NCBI GenBank assembly: GCA_963556195.1
Contig: OY744535.1
Coordinates: 87,423,949 to 87,487,948, forward strand
DNA: 64,000 nt
Origin: Sepiola atlantica
Taxonomy: Eukaryota > Mollusca > Cephalopoda > Sepiida > Sepiolidae
Direction of reading: 5' to 3'
In this document: positions 11,380 through 24,905 of the stretch, piece after piece
Layout of the letters: each line of letters begins with the position of its first letter
Position numbering within the stretch: the first letter of the stretch is position 1
Program-made: the position numbers and the translations under genes
The notes under the pieces: model-generated
What the model saw: only the letters and a program-made list of their open reading frames with translations
Databases searched by the model: none
Told to the model about the DNA's origin: nothing

Positions 11380-11780
11380 TAAAGGATTTTTAGCATGAAG
11401 TAATTCCCGTGACCGTAGACATTCAAGTTATACCTTGACACTTTCGCTATTCCTATCAGGCAAGCTTTTTTTCTAGAATAGGAAAAATAAATTGTCTCGG
11501 CAATCTCTTTATGCAAGTTATAGTGGGTTTTCGTTAAGTTTCCAAACGTTCCAATTAAAACGAAGATAACATTTACTTCTTTATATTTATATATTATGTA
11601 TTTGCTTGTGTTCTCTCATATGTACTTTGATATCGAAGGGGCAATCTATATCAATGGTTGAGCAAGTTCTCTTGTTTTTGTTTAGAAAGATAAAGTCGAG
11701 TTTTGAATATTCAAGAACATTATCAGTCTTTATGCGAATGTCCCAAAGAAGTTAGTCATTGTCATTCTACACTTGTGACT
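11380..11780. other. Mostly anonymous DNA; possible LINE family-A flank near 11,635
   Basis: Around 11,631-11,690 the sequence ATCGAAGGGGCAATCTATAT then CAATGGTTGAGCA resembles TATCAAACGGGCAAGCCATTT and CAATGGTTAAGCA near 44,742. In both places it lies a short way left of an ATT array, so it is probably the same repeat-flank module. Nothing else was recognised. Confidence 0.45.
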
Positions 11781-11892
11781 TATGCTCATACCACATCGTC
11801 ATTGTGGGCCAATTCATAAAGTTTGCATATATTCCAGTGTAGTACCTGAACGACTTTGTCATGTCTCATTTTTTATATTGTGTCATACTGGT

Positions 11893-11915
11893 ATTATTAT
11901 TATTATTATTATTAT

Positions 11916-11999
<84 letters not shown>
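11893..11999. repeat. (ATT)n-(AGT)n-(ATT)n array
   Basis: An ATT block, about eleven AGT units, then ATT again. The same ATT/AGT alternation occurs at 7,917-8,048 and 44,815-45,001. Confidence 0.97.
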
Positions 12000-12001
<2 letters not shown>

Positions 12002-12300
12002 CCAAATTGGGAGTTTTCCAATGAGGCATGGTCAGTTGTAGCGCAGTTAACAACAGCTGCTCTTCTTTAGGGTTTGATTGAAAGCATGTCTCTAACCCAC
12101 CCTTTTTCCATAGCTGTTGCAAATCACTCTATGTTCAACGAACATCCGTTTACCAGTTATGTTAGTCTGATAATGGCCGCTGCGTTTCTCTGGAATTTAA
12201 TGACAACAATGCCTCTCACCACTGTAGTATTTTCCATGAGATTCTTGTTGAAACGTTGATGTAGCTCCCCCTCCCATGTCTCTGTATTTACATTTAATGA
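12000..12300 (-). mobile_element. Probable LINE-related 3' fragment after the ATT array
   Basis: The text CCATAGCTGTTGCAAATCAC near 12,108 resembles CTATAACCATCGCAAATGAC near 8,176, and it follows CACCC in both. Its position just right of an ATT/AGT array is the same as in family A. Similarity is limited to short blocks, so it may be a diverged relative or a chance resemblance. Confidence 0.35.
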
Positions 12301-14639
12301 TCATTTACTACAGAGTTAAAATATGCTTCGGCGAATGAGTATTTATTTGAACGCGCTGTTAGATTATGAATGAACCAAATTGCAATAAATTGTTTCGAAG
12401 AAAAGGAAGACGGCAATTATATAAGCTGATGCATATTCAGATATTATCTATAATGTTTTGGATTTGTTTATATAATGATTGATAATTGGTATCATTTGAC
12501 TTATTCGGTCGACTATTTTTATCTTGCATCATATTTGTACAACGTTTGTGGAGACTCAATCTCTAAGCTTTTCAGGTGAATCTTTCTGAACTTATAAATA
12601 TGTATGTGTTATACTTGAATCTATTCAGCATTTTTAATTTAGGCATTTTATTTAAACAACGGGGGAATATTGTGTGTGTTCTATCAGCCATTAACAGGTA
12701 GAACTATTAAACAATTAACCTGTTTAATTTATTATTTTGAGAGCCTTTAGTGAGAATTGAATGTTCAAGCTTTAGAATGATGCACTTTAGAATGATTGTA
12801 ACTCATCGCCTTCAACCGTTGTGCCACATGTACATATGACACATATTTACTTAACGTGTGTATATGTGTATTTGTATATATTTGTATGTTTCTAGTCTTA
12901 ATCTAAATCTTAATCTAAAATGCTATTTAAAATTTATTTACAGTATATATGTAACATTAAACTGTATCATAATCAAGGAAAGTGGGTTGTGTTTTCAAAA
13001 CGTTGATCTTTATTTAAATATCTGTTTTCTCTGTTCTCGTCCGGTCCGTTACTTGTTACTATTTAACACTTTCATTAATAATTATTCATCATCATTGATG
13101 AAACAGCAGCAGGGGATATTTTTTACGTATGAACTCTTTATTGCACACAGTACACGTATCTACACACTCATTGAACATACACCTATCTTAATATTCACCT
13201 ATCTACAATGTTTACTACATTCTGCATAGGTTGTCACACGCAAACTCGCACGCTGACATCGAGGCTATATATGTCTGTTCAATTCCTACGCACACGCTAA
13301 AATCTCTTCAAATCGAAACCTTCCTTGGACCATGTTAAGTCTCGTACCTTATAAACAAAGTTGTTAGTAAAATTGAATACTTTTGGATGGAAAGACAAAT
13401 ACATGTATTCCTTTTATAATGCCCAACATGGGTGAACACACGTGCAGTCTCTCAAAAAAGTATTCAAGCTCTCCTAGTTAAAACAAATAACCTAGATTTT
13501 TATTTTAATTCATAAATTAATTAGGAAAATGAAAACTAATATATGCCTCAGACAGATGTTATGTAAAAGGCAGTATCGCAGCCGACGTTTGGATAATTAC
13601 CCCTCACTTGCGCAGCGAATGTTGAGTAGGGACGCGATTCTGGCGTAAAACAAATCATTAACCAGAATTTTAAGATAGATGTCGAAAAGTTGTTCATAGC
13701 AGTGTCAATCGTGGTCTCCACGGAATTCAACAGAATGCGTACCGCAGTGTATCTTATCTCAGTAGAAGAAAAGCAGCATTCTCTTGACGTATTTGTGCTA
13801 TGTGGGCAAGCATACCCTAGGTAGTGACGATGCCTATCATAACCAATTTAAATTAACCTTTGGCAAACATGATGTCATTCACTCTCCTTTTACATAGCTT
13901 GATAGACCTTACGATATATTTGGCAATCTATTTAATTTGATTTGATTTAAATGTGTATGGCGCAGTAACAGTAGACAAGTAACAATAGATTATACGCATA
14001 TCTTACAATCAACCTTTGACGAATGCATATGAAACCAAATAATAAACATACTTAACCACTTTTTAAAATGATTTTAGAGGGATATGTAATCAAATATAAC
14101 AGCAACTACATCGTATAAGTTAATATTTTGTAATTCAATCATAAAATTTCCAAAAACAAAATAGGTTCTTAAATTAAAAAAAATAATGCTATTCGTTATC
14201 TTACTTAGTATAATAATTCTGTTTAAATATATTATCAAGCGACGTTAGCTACATATTTAAATTAGAAATGTCGCCATTGTTTTAAAAACACCAATAACAG
14301 CTACTACAACTACTGTCACCTATCGCTACTACTACTGTTAGTTACCATAATAATATAATAATAACATTCAAAACTAGTTGTTCCGACTTGCCGTACCCTA
14401 GAAGTATTTTGACTTTCATTTTACTTTAATTTTCTTTTGTTTAACTATGCATTTTTTTAGTCATTATTGTCTTGAGATAAGAATTTAAAAAGTTACTCTT
14501 CATTATTCCGATATTTTTTACTATCAAGATCACCACTAATCAAGGCAAGATATACTCGAACATAAGTGTTTATGAGTCGGGGATGATTTACAGCAGAAAG
14601 GTAGAGGGGATTATGTAAGTACTAACATTGATTAATAAA
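12301..14639. other. Anonymous AT-rich DNA
   Basis: No recognisable gene. Two open frames, 12,858-13,229 (plus) and 13,548-13,730 (minus), show no known motif. The latter lies in a slightly GC-richer patch and reads sensibly for about 60 residues (ending GNYPNVGCDTAFYITSV), so a repeat-derived origin is possible but unproven. Confidence 0.45.
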
Positions 14640-15400
14640 ACGAACTGCAATAAACGCTGTCCATGGAAATTTTGTCTGGCACAAAAAGGCATGTTTTCGC
14701 TGTGGTGAAACGACGAGTATTTCCTATAAATGTCTTGCAAAGCATGACCAAAGATTGGAGTTCAGTCGGACACTTTCCATTGAAATAGCTACAGAGTAGA
14801 GAGATACTAGCAATGTCTCTTATGTGAGAATGGGGTTGTGAAGAATAGAAACAATCACCCCTTCGAGATTTCTAAGTCGAGTGTATACTCTCTCAAGGTA
14901 CATGAAGAGTTTTCGATGTGGAACATTACCAGTTGGGGCAGCAGAATTATATCTTTCGGCGTATCTGACTCTTATATAGCTAGATAATTTCATCTTAAGC
15001 CAAGTATAGCATGATGATGTACAATGATCCAACGATTTTCTAGCGATCTTAGCAACAGTCTGGGAGTATGTCTAGGTTTTAGACCTATTCAAAGCAGGAG
15101 CTGTTTTTTTAAGAAAAGCGCCATTCATTTTGACTAGACAACGCAATGGACCGTGCGTTGGTGGTGAAGTTAAGGCCGATTGGTTTAGGAGGTGTTAAAG
15201 TAACAGGCATATGTTCCCCACTGAACCACACGCTTTAAGTCCGAAGAGAATGAATCACCGTGTGCTTGATCAGTAGTGTTATTGTATTAGCAGCATTACT
15301 AACTTGTATTGTTTGCGTAAATGTCAACGAAGGATGTGGGGATAAAACTATTACTGGAAATGACGAAGATGTAAACACACCAGCGTGTGTTATGTGTACT
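14640..15400 (-). mobile_element. LINE family B: 3' half of a Jockey/CR1/L2-type RT
   Basis: On the minus strand a decayed RT reads through with few frame changes. A VDIYANN motif (15,325-15,309) stands where the catalytic YADD box is expected. It is followed near 15,060-14,840 by TVAKIARKS and AAPTGNVPHR, and then at 14,822-14,650 by DIASISLLCSYFNGKCPTE and LQSLV, matching the C-terminal block (IASLSLLYRYFNGKCS-like) of Jockey/CR1/L2-type LINEs. The second and third residues of the catalytic box (ADD to ANN) are lost in this copy. The 5' limit is unclear and may extend toward 15,800. Confidence 0.65.
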
Positions 15401-18220
15401 TTCGACTCCTGTCTATTTGTTTTATTATAAACCTATCGAAGGGGAAGGATTCAAATGTTACGGAGACATTTTCGAATATTAAATAGCTATAATGTTTGTG
15501 AAACTACCCTTTGTTTAAGATCTATCGAAAGTCTTCCATATATCACGGACTATTGCTCTAGCAAGAAAGCCTTTTTCAAAAGATTCGCGGATCATATACG
15601 ATACAACACTTAGCACATTAACAGTCGATCTTACAAGAGGAACTCCGTATTGTCTATCACGGTTTAAGAATCAGATTGGCGTAAAGATTGGATTAAAAGC
15701 TCTACTGCACGTATAGAATCATCAAAATAAAACCAAATTAATATTCTTCAACGAGCTACTGCAAGAATGTAAACGTTTAGCACCTAGCGCATGACGACTG
15801 AAATAGTATTCTATAAAACCAGTATTGGGAATCAAATAACACATTGTTTGCTCTATACAACGACAGAAAAATATAGAGCTGATTGTTGTATTACAGAGAA
15901 AATTTACACCTAAGATCCGACACGATTTTAATTTTCCTATTGAATATACTTAAGTGTTCGTAATTGCATGTAAACTAGATGATATCTTCATCTACACAAC
16001 GCAACTAACACACACACTTATTTTATTTCATTTTATATCTATGGATTATATATTCGCGAATGTTTAGAACAATACAAAACTCTGTTTACTGCGGATTTTG
16101 AGTTAAATACATTTCACAGACGATGAAAATCGCAATAAAGAGATACATTTATCTGAATATTCTACATCTACAGCTTAACCGAATGATGATACTACTGCAT
16201 ATTTAAGAGAATAACCTATAATCTAACTTGAGCTAAAACGGGTACAGCCGTTGTTCAAGTATAGATTCAATAGTAGAACTGTGGGAATTCTGAATGATCT
16301 AAAATATTTAAAATAACATTTAATAAAATAAGCAAAAGCGCTACGCTTTAAACTTGTTTATTTATGTTTTTATCCATTAAACAATCATTTCTTCTCGTTT
16401 AAGGGTTAAAAAAACAGCAAGATGAAGGTATACGAGGAAATTGCGTATGCGTACAAAGACAAAAAACGAAGAAATACGCGTCAAAAAGAGGAAATCGGAA
16501 GATGCAGTTTATTTTTAATAATAAAAATAGCGGAATTATTGGAAGACAACTAAAACAATAGAAGCAAATAGAAATCGATCGAAAAATTGTTTGTGATGAA
16601 AAAATGCGTTGAATAGAAATAAACGGTATAAATTGTAAATATAAAAGTGAATTCATGAATAGGAATAAGAACCGAAAGCGGAAAAAGAAACACAGAAAAC
16701 ACAAAAATGGTAAAGGAGGAAAATAGATGATATGAAAGCACATTTTAGAAGAACAGTAAAACAGATATAATCAAACGAGGGAAATTCAGATATATAATAA
16801 TGACAGTAGTAGAGGTAGTATTTGTACTACCTACTACCAATGCTTTTATGCAAATCTTAATAACAATAACAAAAATAATAACTAGCGAGGCACATTGACA
16901 TTCTACGTCGGTCGTCTTTATGATTCTGCATAATTTAGTCTTAATGATATTTCTCCTTAAAATAATCAATTAATATAAGATTTAATAATATTAACGAGCA
17001 TTGTCTCATTATTCACCCGCAAAAATGTCATTGTGAGGTTCGTATTCTTAAAATAAAAAAAAGACTATACTATTCTTTATTTTATTGGAAATTGTATGAG
17101 TTTATTTTTTTGTGAAATGAAAAGACTATACAAAACTAATTAATAAAATTGACCTGTCTCTTCATTGAGAATTCCCTCAAATTCAGGAACCTACCAATGT
17201 TAATGATGTTGTCATTATTGAGTATTTAATGATCACATAACATGGATACATTATTTTTGACAACTTACGAGAAATGCGTTATTTTCTGTAAACAAATAAT
17301 ATTTCTACACACTTTATATGTCAGGGTACAACAAATGTATTTTATTTCAGTTTTCATTAAAATAAAACACATCAGACGTAAACAAAAATACACTTATTTT
17401 TAATAGAATTGTTATGTAATACGAAAAGCGTGTAGATTCCGTGTTTAAAACATTAAAATAACTTGAAGAAAAAGTCGTTTATCAGAATAATGATATCATC
17501 ATGAAATCAAGCATTGTTTATTTAATATTCTCACAAGAAAATAAACTGGTTTAAAACTATTATTGAAATAGTTTTATGATCAAATTTTACTTGAAATTTT
17601 CGACAATATTTTATGAAAGTTTTCTTTTTGAGTATGAAAGTAATCAGCGTAAGAATTTATTTATGATTCAATAAAAAATAGATTAAATTCAGACAAGTAT
17701 ATTCACACGGGCATGGCAGTGTATATCAACCCGCAGGAATTGCACTCGACGTCATATTGATGTTTAGAGATCCAACAAACATCACATGGTTCACTTTAAA
17801 CAGATGAATCCACATCATTTATTATCATAAAATATAAGCTTATATATTGGTAATTTTTCTATTAATAATAAAAGGTAAGCTTATATTTTTGTAATTTTCT
17901 ATTAATAACTAATTATGTAAATGTTTTTAATAGATGCAGAATCTTAATTTTCTAATTCAGTAATTATCTTAAGAAATCGTGCCAGATAATTGAAATTCAT
18001 TTTTTATGAATTAAAAAAATAATAATTATCTTAAAATTTAAAATTTCACTGAATGTATGTGTTTTTTATCGCCGTCAATGCAGGTTTTCTTTGAATATGA
18101 ATTTTGAGCTAAATATTTATGTAAAAAATAAATCTTCGTCGTTCGCACGATCACTATCTTAAAGAAAACATGGAATGGCGTGTGAGATGTACTGATGAAC
18201 ATTATTTAACCTCAGAATAG
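15401..18220. other. Anonymous AT-rich DNA
   Basis: The left part up to about 15,800 could be more of the LINE relic at 14,640, but no motif is clear. The rest is very AT-rich with many homopolymer A and T stretches. Open frames at 16,399-16,969 on the minus strand are low-complexity (F, L, S rich) and look non-coding. Confidence 0.45.
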
Positions 18221-18700
18221 TATTATATATATATATATAAATAAAACAAATCGATCAGTACAACTACATGAAAGCTAAAATCAGAAAAGGCTCGTGAATG
18301 CAATAGATGTACACTCGATAAACGGAGGTACATAAAATAATACTCGAATACAGTAAACTACTTCAAAAGGAATATAACATAGCTCAGATGGTTAAGAACT
18401 GTGCAAATAATTCACTTGATACAAGTAGATGCATGAACCAGAATCAGAATTGACAAACGAATTACATTACATATTATTGGTCATGGAAATAGAAAATCGC
18501 CAAACAAACTCAGGGTAGATACTATAAAGGTAAATGTAACATGAAACAATATACTTGCATCTAACAAAATTGGGTCAGTGATAGAAATAGTTCAAAACAT
18601 CACCTGTGATCCAGGGAGACTTGATATGAATGAGAGTCCAGGGAAAACCTATGTTTATTTCACGATGATTGGTTACTGTTCGTGTGATAACGTCTAGTGT

Positions 18701-18704
<4 letters not shown>

Positions 18705-18771
<67 letters not shown>

Positions 18772-18798
18772 CAACAACAACAATAATAATAATAACAA
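18705..18798. repeat. (AAT)n-(CAA)n array
   Basis: About 20 AAT units, then six CAA units and a few more AAT units. The orientation is opposite to the other ATT arrays, which fits the plus-strand LINE relic to its right. Confidence 0.96.
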
Positions 18799-18899
18799 TC
18801 AGAAAAATAAGAAGAAAACGAAAAAGAAGAAGAAGATCGATGTGTGAACCCACCAACAAGATTTTTACTAGAATCTTGCGGGTAGTAACGATACTTTAA

Positions 18900-19480
18900 C
18901 GGGTTTATTGTCATTTTAATTGCAGAGACGACTAATGGCCGTCGCCAACTATGAATCAATGCGATGTAACTGTGTCTATAGCATAACATAATTTGCAATA
19001 GTTATCAGAAGAGCAGGAGAGTACTGAAAATCTGTAAAGACTTGGTACTATTTAGTTTACAGGTAACAACAGCAGCTATTTTTCGGAAGCCATCAGTGAT
19101 CATGACTATTAAACATCCAAGGAGTAAATAATGATATCACCCTGCGCTATAGGACAGTAACATCGAATAAAAGAGTCAGAACATGATAATAGTAAACTCG
19201 AACGAAATACACTTTCCAAGTGATATGTTTTGCTGTCCAAGCAGTTCACAGCATACACATCAAAGAGGTATAATTACAATGCAAATTCATGGAATTAGTA
19301 AATGCGCTTAAAAGAATATAGAACATTCAAAAAGTGTATGTAATGCCAATTACTGTAGCGATACTAGGAACAGATGCGGAAAAATAGAAAAAAACTATGA
19401 GAAATTATAGTTGAATGGGGATATTGACACTATATAAAACACGGCACTGAGGATAACTGCTAAAACATTAAATAAAAGTA
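18900..19480 (+). mobile_element. Decayed LINE family-A relic, REL-endonuclease end
   Basis: Plus-strand translation near 19,319-19,385 gives NIQKVYVMPITVAILGTDAE, aligning with the VKVIPVVIGSLGAVPK-type segment at the end of the C-terminal endonuclease of family A; the 45,872-46,123 copy has NIIPIIEGALGTVTKK. Further on, near 19,430-19,470, NTALRITAKTLNKS matches the KTALLGTARILRKVL-type end; the same copy has IKTAAIFKNMLEW. Stops and shifts lie between the two. The 5' limit is a guess. Confidence 0.55.
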
Positions 19481-21310
19481 TATGGTGTGTACACTAACCC
19501 ACATAAGCAGGTGACACTCGACAACCACAGGTAAGTTACAAAAGAGAAATACAACAAATGTAGGAAATGACATTGTCGAGATCCAAAGAAAGTGAATCAT
19601 TACCAACAAGACAACACACACACACAGAGACACATACGGATACAACCGCTGGTACCACACAGAATGATCTAAATTTCAAGCAGGATAGAAATACAAAAAT
19701 GGGAAAACTTGATCTTGACGTACACTGGAAGGGCGTTGGGAATATTGGATTTGTAGAGAGGCTTATTGCCACTCAAATTCTAAACAAAACCAACGGTGAT
19801 TAGCCGTGAGTAATCAATGGTAAAATCTATTGCGATAACGCAACACGATTTTCTGCAAGTATCGAAAGAGGAAGGATGCGCTGTAAATTATAAAGTAATG
19901 TTACTCAGACCTTTTTCGCAGCGGGAACGTGTGAGGATTCAACTGGAGCAAATTATAATACACATACCGAAGAAAACCATATGAATTAGGAATATTTGCG
20001 AAACATACTGCGCTGACTAAACCATATCGAGTGAAAAGAAAGTAATGTTTTCGTAAATTACAGAGTGAAATTAAATGCTGATTTTATTTGATGCTTGGAA
20101 TAAGAAAACATGAAAAATAAAATCCAAGTATGAAGAGATATTTCGTATATCGATCGTGCAAATATTGGCAAATGGGTGGACGATAACTTGCCATGTAAAT
20201 TCTTCAAAATACCTGCCTACTAACAATTTTACATTGTAATCAGAAGGCGTTGTACAGCGAAGTCTTTGAAATTCTTCGGCGTGCTGATTCTAACTTTGCC
20301 TCGTTTGATACAGTTTGTTTTATATTATTCGAACTGTTATTTAACTAATACAATTATCCGAGTGAAAAAAGCCACTGCTTGTGCATGAACGCGTGATTTG
20401 CATTCAAACAAAGAGAAAAAACAACATGTCTTACACCATTTTCTAACAAATCTTGTCCGACTGAAATATAATTCTCAAAATAGATTCATTCCTGTTGGTG
20501 TATATATTGGTTTGTTCAGTCCTCGGCGTTTTACCATCCGAGACTTTATGCTCTTTCTGAGAAAGAGTTTCTTTATTGCTTATTGACTCAGGCGTCCCAA
20601 CTGAGGAATGTAGACGGAGCTTCTTATACATTTATGGTAGGCTACAATACGCTTAGTGAAGTGACTTTTCAAACCCACACATGACCTTGCGTCTGCCTCT
20701 CAGGAAAAAAGTTAAATAACACGTCCGATTGAAATATTGTCGAGAGTATATACTTTTTCTCGACGAAACAGCTAGCAGAAACAGACTGGTCGGGGCCTCG
20801 GCAGGTTTTTACAAAAAATATAGCCTCGGTTTCACGACGCCCAAGACATGTAAATAATCTAGTAACGATAGGACCTATTACAAGGTTGCTATTTGAGCGA
20901 AGTCGTATAAATAAACGCCACCACAGAGGACCGTGTTTGAATCGCCATAATCTTTCTCTAATACATAATAAATAACAGTTACGTATAGGCTGACGTCAAA
21001 AACATATGTATCACACTAAGCAATAAAGATGAACTTTAAAAGGAAATATGTAAGGCCGGTATTTACGACATGTTAGAAACATTTGCAAACAAACAAAAGT
21101 AAAATAACTGCCGATAACCAACTTTATATGATTACGTACATCTATTGCATCATGGGGTGGCCACAAAATGACATTGACGGGCAAGACACAAACACAAGTA
21201 AAATATTGAAACTCTGAAGAGTAATACACAGAAACAAGGGGTTTACTAGGCTCTTTCTTCTCAGAAGTGCAGGTAGTATAAGTCTATTAGAAAGTGACTA
21301 TCGATATTGA
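19481..21310. other. Anonymous DNA
   Basis: The first 300 bases may be the 3' untranslated part of the LINE relic at 18,900. A 78-codon plus-strand open frame (19,567-19,803) is rich in T, K and D with an HTHTETHTDT stretch and has no known relative that I recognise. Nothing else was identified. Confidence 0.4.
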
Positions 21311-21721
21311 GACACTTTTAAGCACATTTACCAATATCTTATGCGTTCCAAGAAATCAAACATTATAATGTGGTATGAACATATAAAGCAAAATCCAGTA
21401 GAAGACCTTCCATCAGAAAAACGACCGAACATATTAGACATGACTGTTGTTCAAATAAGACAGAAACACCGAACAGGCATGCCACGGAAATTGCCAAAAA
21501 GAGCAGCCAGAAAGACACGAATATTTTCTATCGAAACAAAACTGGAAAAATTGACCAACAAACAACGTGCCACCTATTTTCTGGATGAAGTATCCCAGGA
21601 ATATATAAATAAGGAAAACTCTGTACACAGTCTCAGAAGAGGATCACTCCACTATGATCAGGACAGGATGACAATGGCTACCCAAGACCAAAGCTTAATG
21701 TCAATTCTTTTCAGAAGATAA
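21311..21721 (+). CDS. Unidentified open frame of about 137 codons
   Basis: The frame is free of stops from 21,311; the first ATG is at 21,341, giving 126 residues ending at the stop at 21,719-21,721. The product is basic and hydrophilic, with a KLPKRAARKTR basic patch around residues 50-60 and a KLEKLTNKQRATYFLDEVSQ segment that looks helical. There is no signal peptide or membrane segment. Base composition is more balanced than in the flanks, which is mild support for past or present coding. I do not recognise the family. It could be an exon, a piece of a transposon ORF, or chance. No splice sites or promoter clearly support it. Confidence 0.3.
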   Translation, partial: DTFKHIYQYLMRSKKSNIIMWYEHIKQNPVEDLPSEKRPNILDMTVVQIRQKHRTGMPRKLPKRAARKTRIFSIETKLEKLTNKQRATYFLDEVSQEYINKENSVHSLRRGSLHYDQDRMTMATQDQSLMSILFRR

Positions 21722-24700
21722 GTAGTCTTAGTAACGACAATAACTGCAGGTTCTGCACAGAAAAGAAGAGAGTGTGAGCCACCTGCAATCCAGTTGTAAT
21801 GTTCTGCTATTCAATTGAGTGTGTAAGTATCTTCACTTGACCATCTGTAAAATGCTGAATATCCAGTGAAGTAGTAAGTATTACGACCTTATACCAAAAT
21901 TACCTGTTGGAAATACGGTATACAACATCCACTATGCAATTTTCACAACTACATACCTGTACAACGGAGGTGTTTAACATGACATAATGATACGTTACAC
22001 GAGGTAAAATGTAGCAATCTTTAGTAGAAGGCAGTGTATTTTATTATGCTAGCTTAAACAAAGCTTAGAGAGAGAAAGATAACGAAATACCATAGTATTT
22101 TGTACGGCATAAAATAATGCTGCATCCTTACGAAGATGTCCACCATTCCAATAATTATAAGAGCAACCGGTCTCATGACAAAAGATAAAAAAACTACTTG
22201 GCGAATATATTCAATGAACCAAGTGCAATAGAGATACACACACTTGCACTTAAAAGGGTGGTTATAATCTTAAAAACATCTCTCGGTTAAAGTGTCTGAA
22301 ATAGCGAATTGAATGCCTGGCCCCAGCAATACAAAAGATGAGAGAATTGAAAAAAAGGTATTCTTAAAATGCAGCGTGAGTTGTCATTTCCTGACAGCAT
22401 GGTTTTAAAATAATGACTGGTATCTGAATACAGAAAGAACGAAGTAAGGGATAATGAACGTTAGCAGTGTCCGTGAAAAATGGTACGAGTTTTTCAGATT
22501 ACTTAATGCCACTCAATTAAGTGTGTGCTGGCATCTAGCATTCTCCTCTTATATACCGACTTACATCCGGGTTAAACACATATTTTTATGGGATTGCCTT
22601 AGTTCAGCTACGCTTTATTTGCTACGTAGTTATATGCGTCATGATTCGGAAAAGCTTTTTATTATATGTAAAACTCAGTTTGATTGAACTCCCAAGATGC
22701 GAGCCGCCTACAATTTTAAATAGAACGAACAGTCAAGCGCCGTTCCCATGATGTGCCCTCATCTAACCTTAACCGGTGATGACATATGCATTTTTAACTT
22801 ATAATCTCAAATCCCAACTCCTCAATAGGAACAGAACCCCGAAAGGAGTTTAATTAATGCTGCTCTTTATACAGACGGGTATATTCCTTGTGTTACATAA
22901 CGGGGTCCGTTCGTTGAATTGAAGAGTTTAGGTGATACCTTAAGGTTATGCTAGGATCTAGTCGGAACTCGAATAAACCACGTGATTTAAAGGCGTTCAT
23001 TTTTATTTTATCTCTAGGCTGGCGAAACATCAAGCAGGAAGATAGTGATCGGATGCAATTCTCAAAAATGGCACTGGCGCACGAAATGTAAGTAGGTATA
23101 GCAGGAGGGCAAGCCGTCTATCTATCTGTCTATTCATTCCCATACGCGCACACAACATTTTTATTTGTTATTTTTCTGTAACTGTTCTGCACTTTGTAAT
23201 ACACTTCTATTAAATACTAACAAATTGAGTCCGATTTTGTTTACGAGCAGGCGAATCCAACCTGAATTCTCGGCGAATGTATAGTTGTTTATACACGTAT
23301 CGGTAAGCCAAAATTCAACATATTGACCATATAATGTAGTAGTGTTGCCTCAACAGAGCCAGGTATCTACACAGGTAAGCTGCCGTCCATAAAAAAAAAC
23401 ATTTATCAACTCACACCACTATTTTCTACTTTGAAGAGGTACATGACCGACTTCCAAATCTAGTAGATGAACAATTCTCTGTCGGCTCCTTTCTCATGTT
23501 GCTAATCTTTCTTTTTATACCGGAATATTCATGATAGGTGCTCAAATGAGATTCAATGTAAAGTTCGTCCTGAAAATATTCACAAGAAGAACATGTCTGG
23601 CTAAACTCCCTTAACCCTTATATGTACCTAAAACTTACAGGAAATTCTATAAGAAAATTAGCTTCCCTACAACTACCGGTCTGTGGAACAAAATGGCACA
23701 GGGCTGCTTCTTAGTTGACTACAACTAATCCATGTCGAGTCCAATGTTTACAAATTCCTGCTGAACTGTCTCGTATAATAATCACATTATGCTAATTTAC
23801 AACAATTGTTACTGATCTTCACGGTGATGTCTCACCGTCCACCTTACAAACTTGAGAATCCTAATAATCAAGTGCACTTGGGTTTTGATAAACGGTGACG
23901 CATAAGTACAACAAAACTGACATGAATAATGGAACAATAAAACTGTTTCAGTTTCCACAATTGTTCACATTGAAATAAAAAATGCAAAATAATTTTAATT
24001 TTTCATCAATAATTTAAATTTCTATAATCTGAATTTGCAATATTTAATCAATTAAAAAAATGTATGTATTAATTTTATGTCAAAATCTTGACAGAATATG
24101 GTACAGATTTATTAATACATAAAATATATGCATATTCTATTAGCGCTTTCCGTTCATCTTACACTTTATTTGAGTTATGGCTGCCCTAGGGGCTGACAGC
24201 CACAGTACAACACAACTATTTATCTTAAAATTATGGCATCAATTTTATATTACCAAATAGTTTAAGGAAAATGCAATACTAGGAAAATTAGCGTTTCCAC
24301 CACGGTCTCTCACAAACATCACACTACAATGAGTCAAACTACCTGAACGTTAACACGATGACACTTGAAGAATAGTAGACATGTTTATTCCGGACCAGTT
24401 GATGGACAAACTGGCACGTCGTATCCGCCTTGAAAAACCGGCTAGTGTTTCCAACTAGAATGAAGTGAACGTGTTCCCATAGTAATTTGGTCTTCTTATT
24501 CAAAGTATTGTTTTCAACTTGAGGAACATATGGACTGGGTGCATCAACGCAAGTTGGTAAACTATGTAGATCTACAATAACAATGTGTCGGAAATGGCTG
24601 CAACATCATAGTTGTCCCCATCGATGTCGGGTGCAGAAGTTGTATTACTAACTCAACCGCTGCATTCAGGACTAATCTTGGACTTTGACAGTAGCCAAAA

Positions 24701-24810
24701 GTAAATACATGAAAAAGATACAAAATAAAGATCTAAGTTCATGAGCGTTTCTATTGAAATCTCAGAGACTACCGACAATTCAACAAAGTCATGTAGTATC
24801 GTGAGATACT
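21722..24810. other. Anonymous DNA with a few GC-richer patches
   Basis: No gene was recognised. A 77-codon frame at 22,454-22,687 has no known motif. The patch 22,690-22,960 is less AT-rich than its surroundings but shows no coding frame or repeat that I can name. Confidence 0.45.
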
Positions 24811-24814
24811 TCTG

Positions 24815-24905
24815 GGTCGCGCTGGCCTAGTAGTAAAGACGCTTCCGTCTTGAAACCATGCGTGCGCTACAAATAATCAGCTGAGTGAGATTGGGAGCAA
24901 TGTTG
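24815..24905 (+). mobile_element. tRNA-derived SINE head (decayed)
   Basis: The text CTGGCCTAGTAGTAAAGAC (24,822-24,840) is a good A box and closely matches TTGGTCCAGTAGTAAAGAC at 43,476, which belongs to a clearer SINE. The downstream B box is not well kept: where GGTTCGATCC is expected the sequence reads GTGCGCTACAAATAATC. It is a relic and not a functional tRNA gene. Confidence 0.55.
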
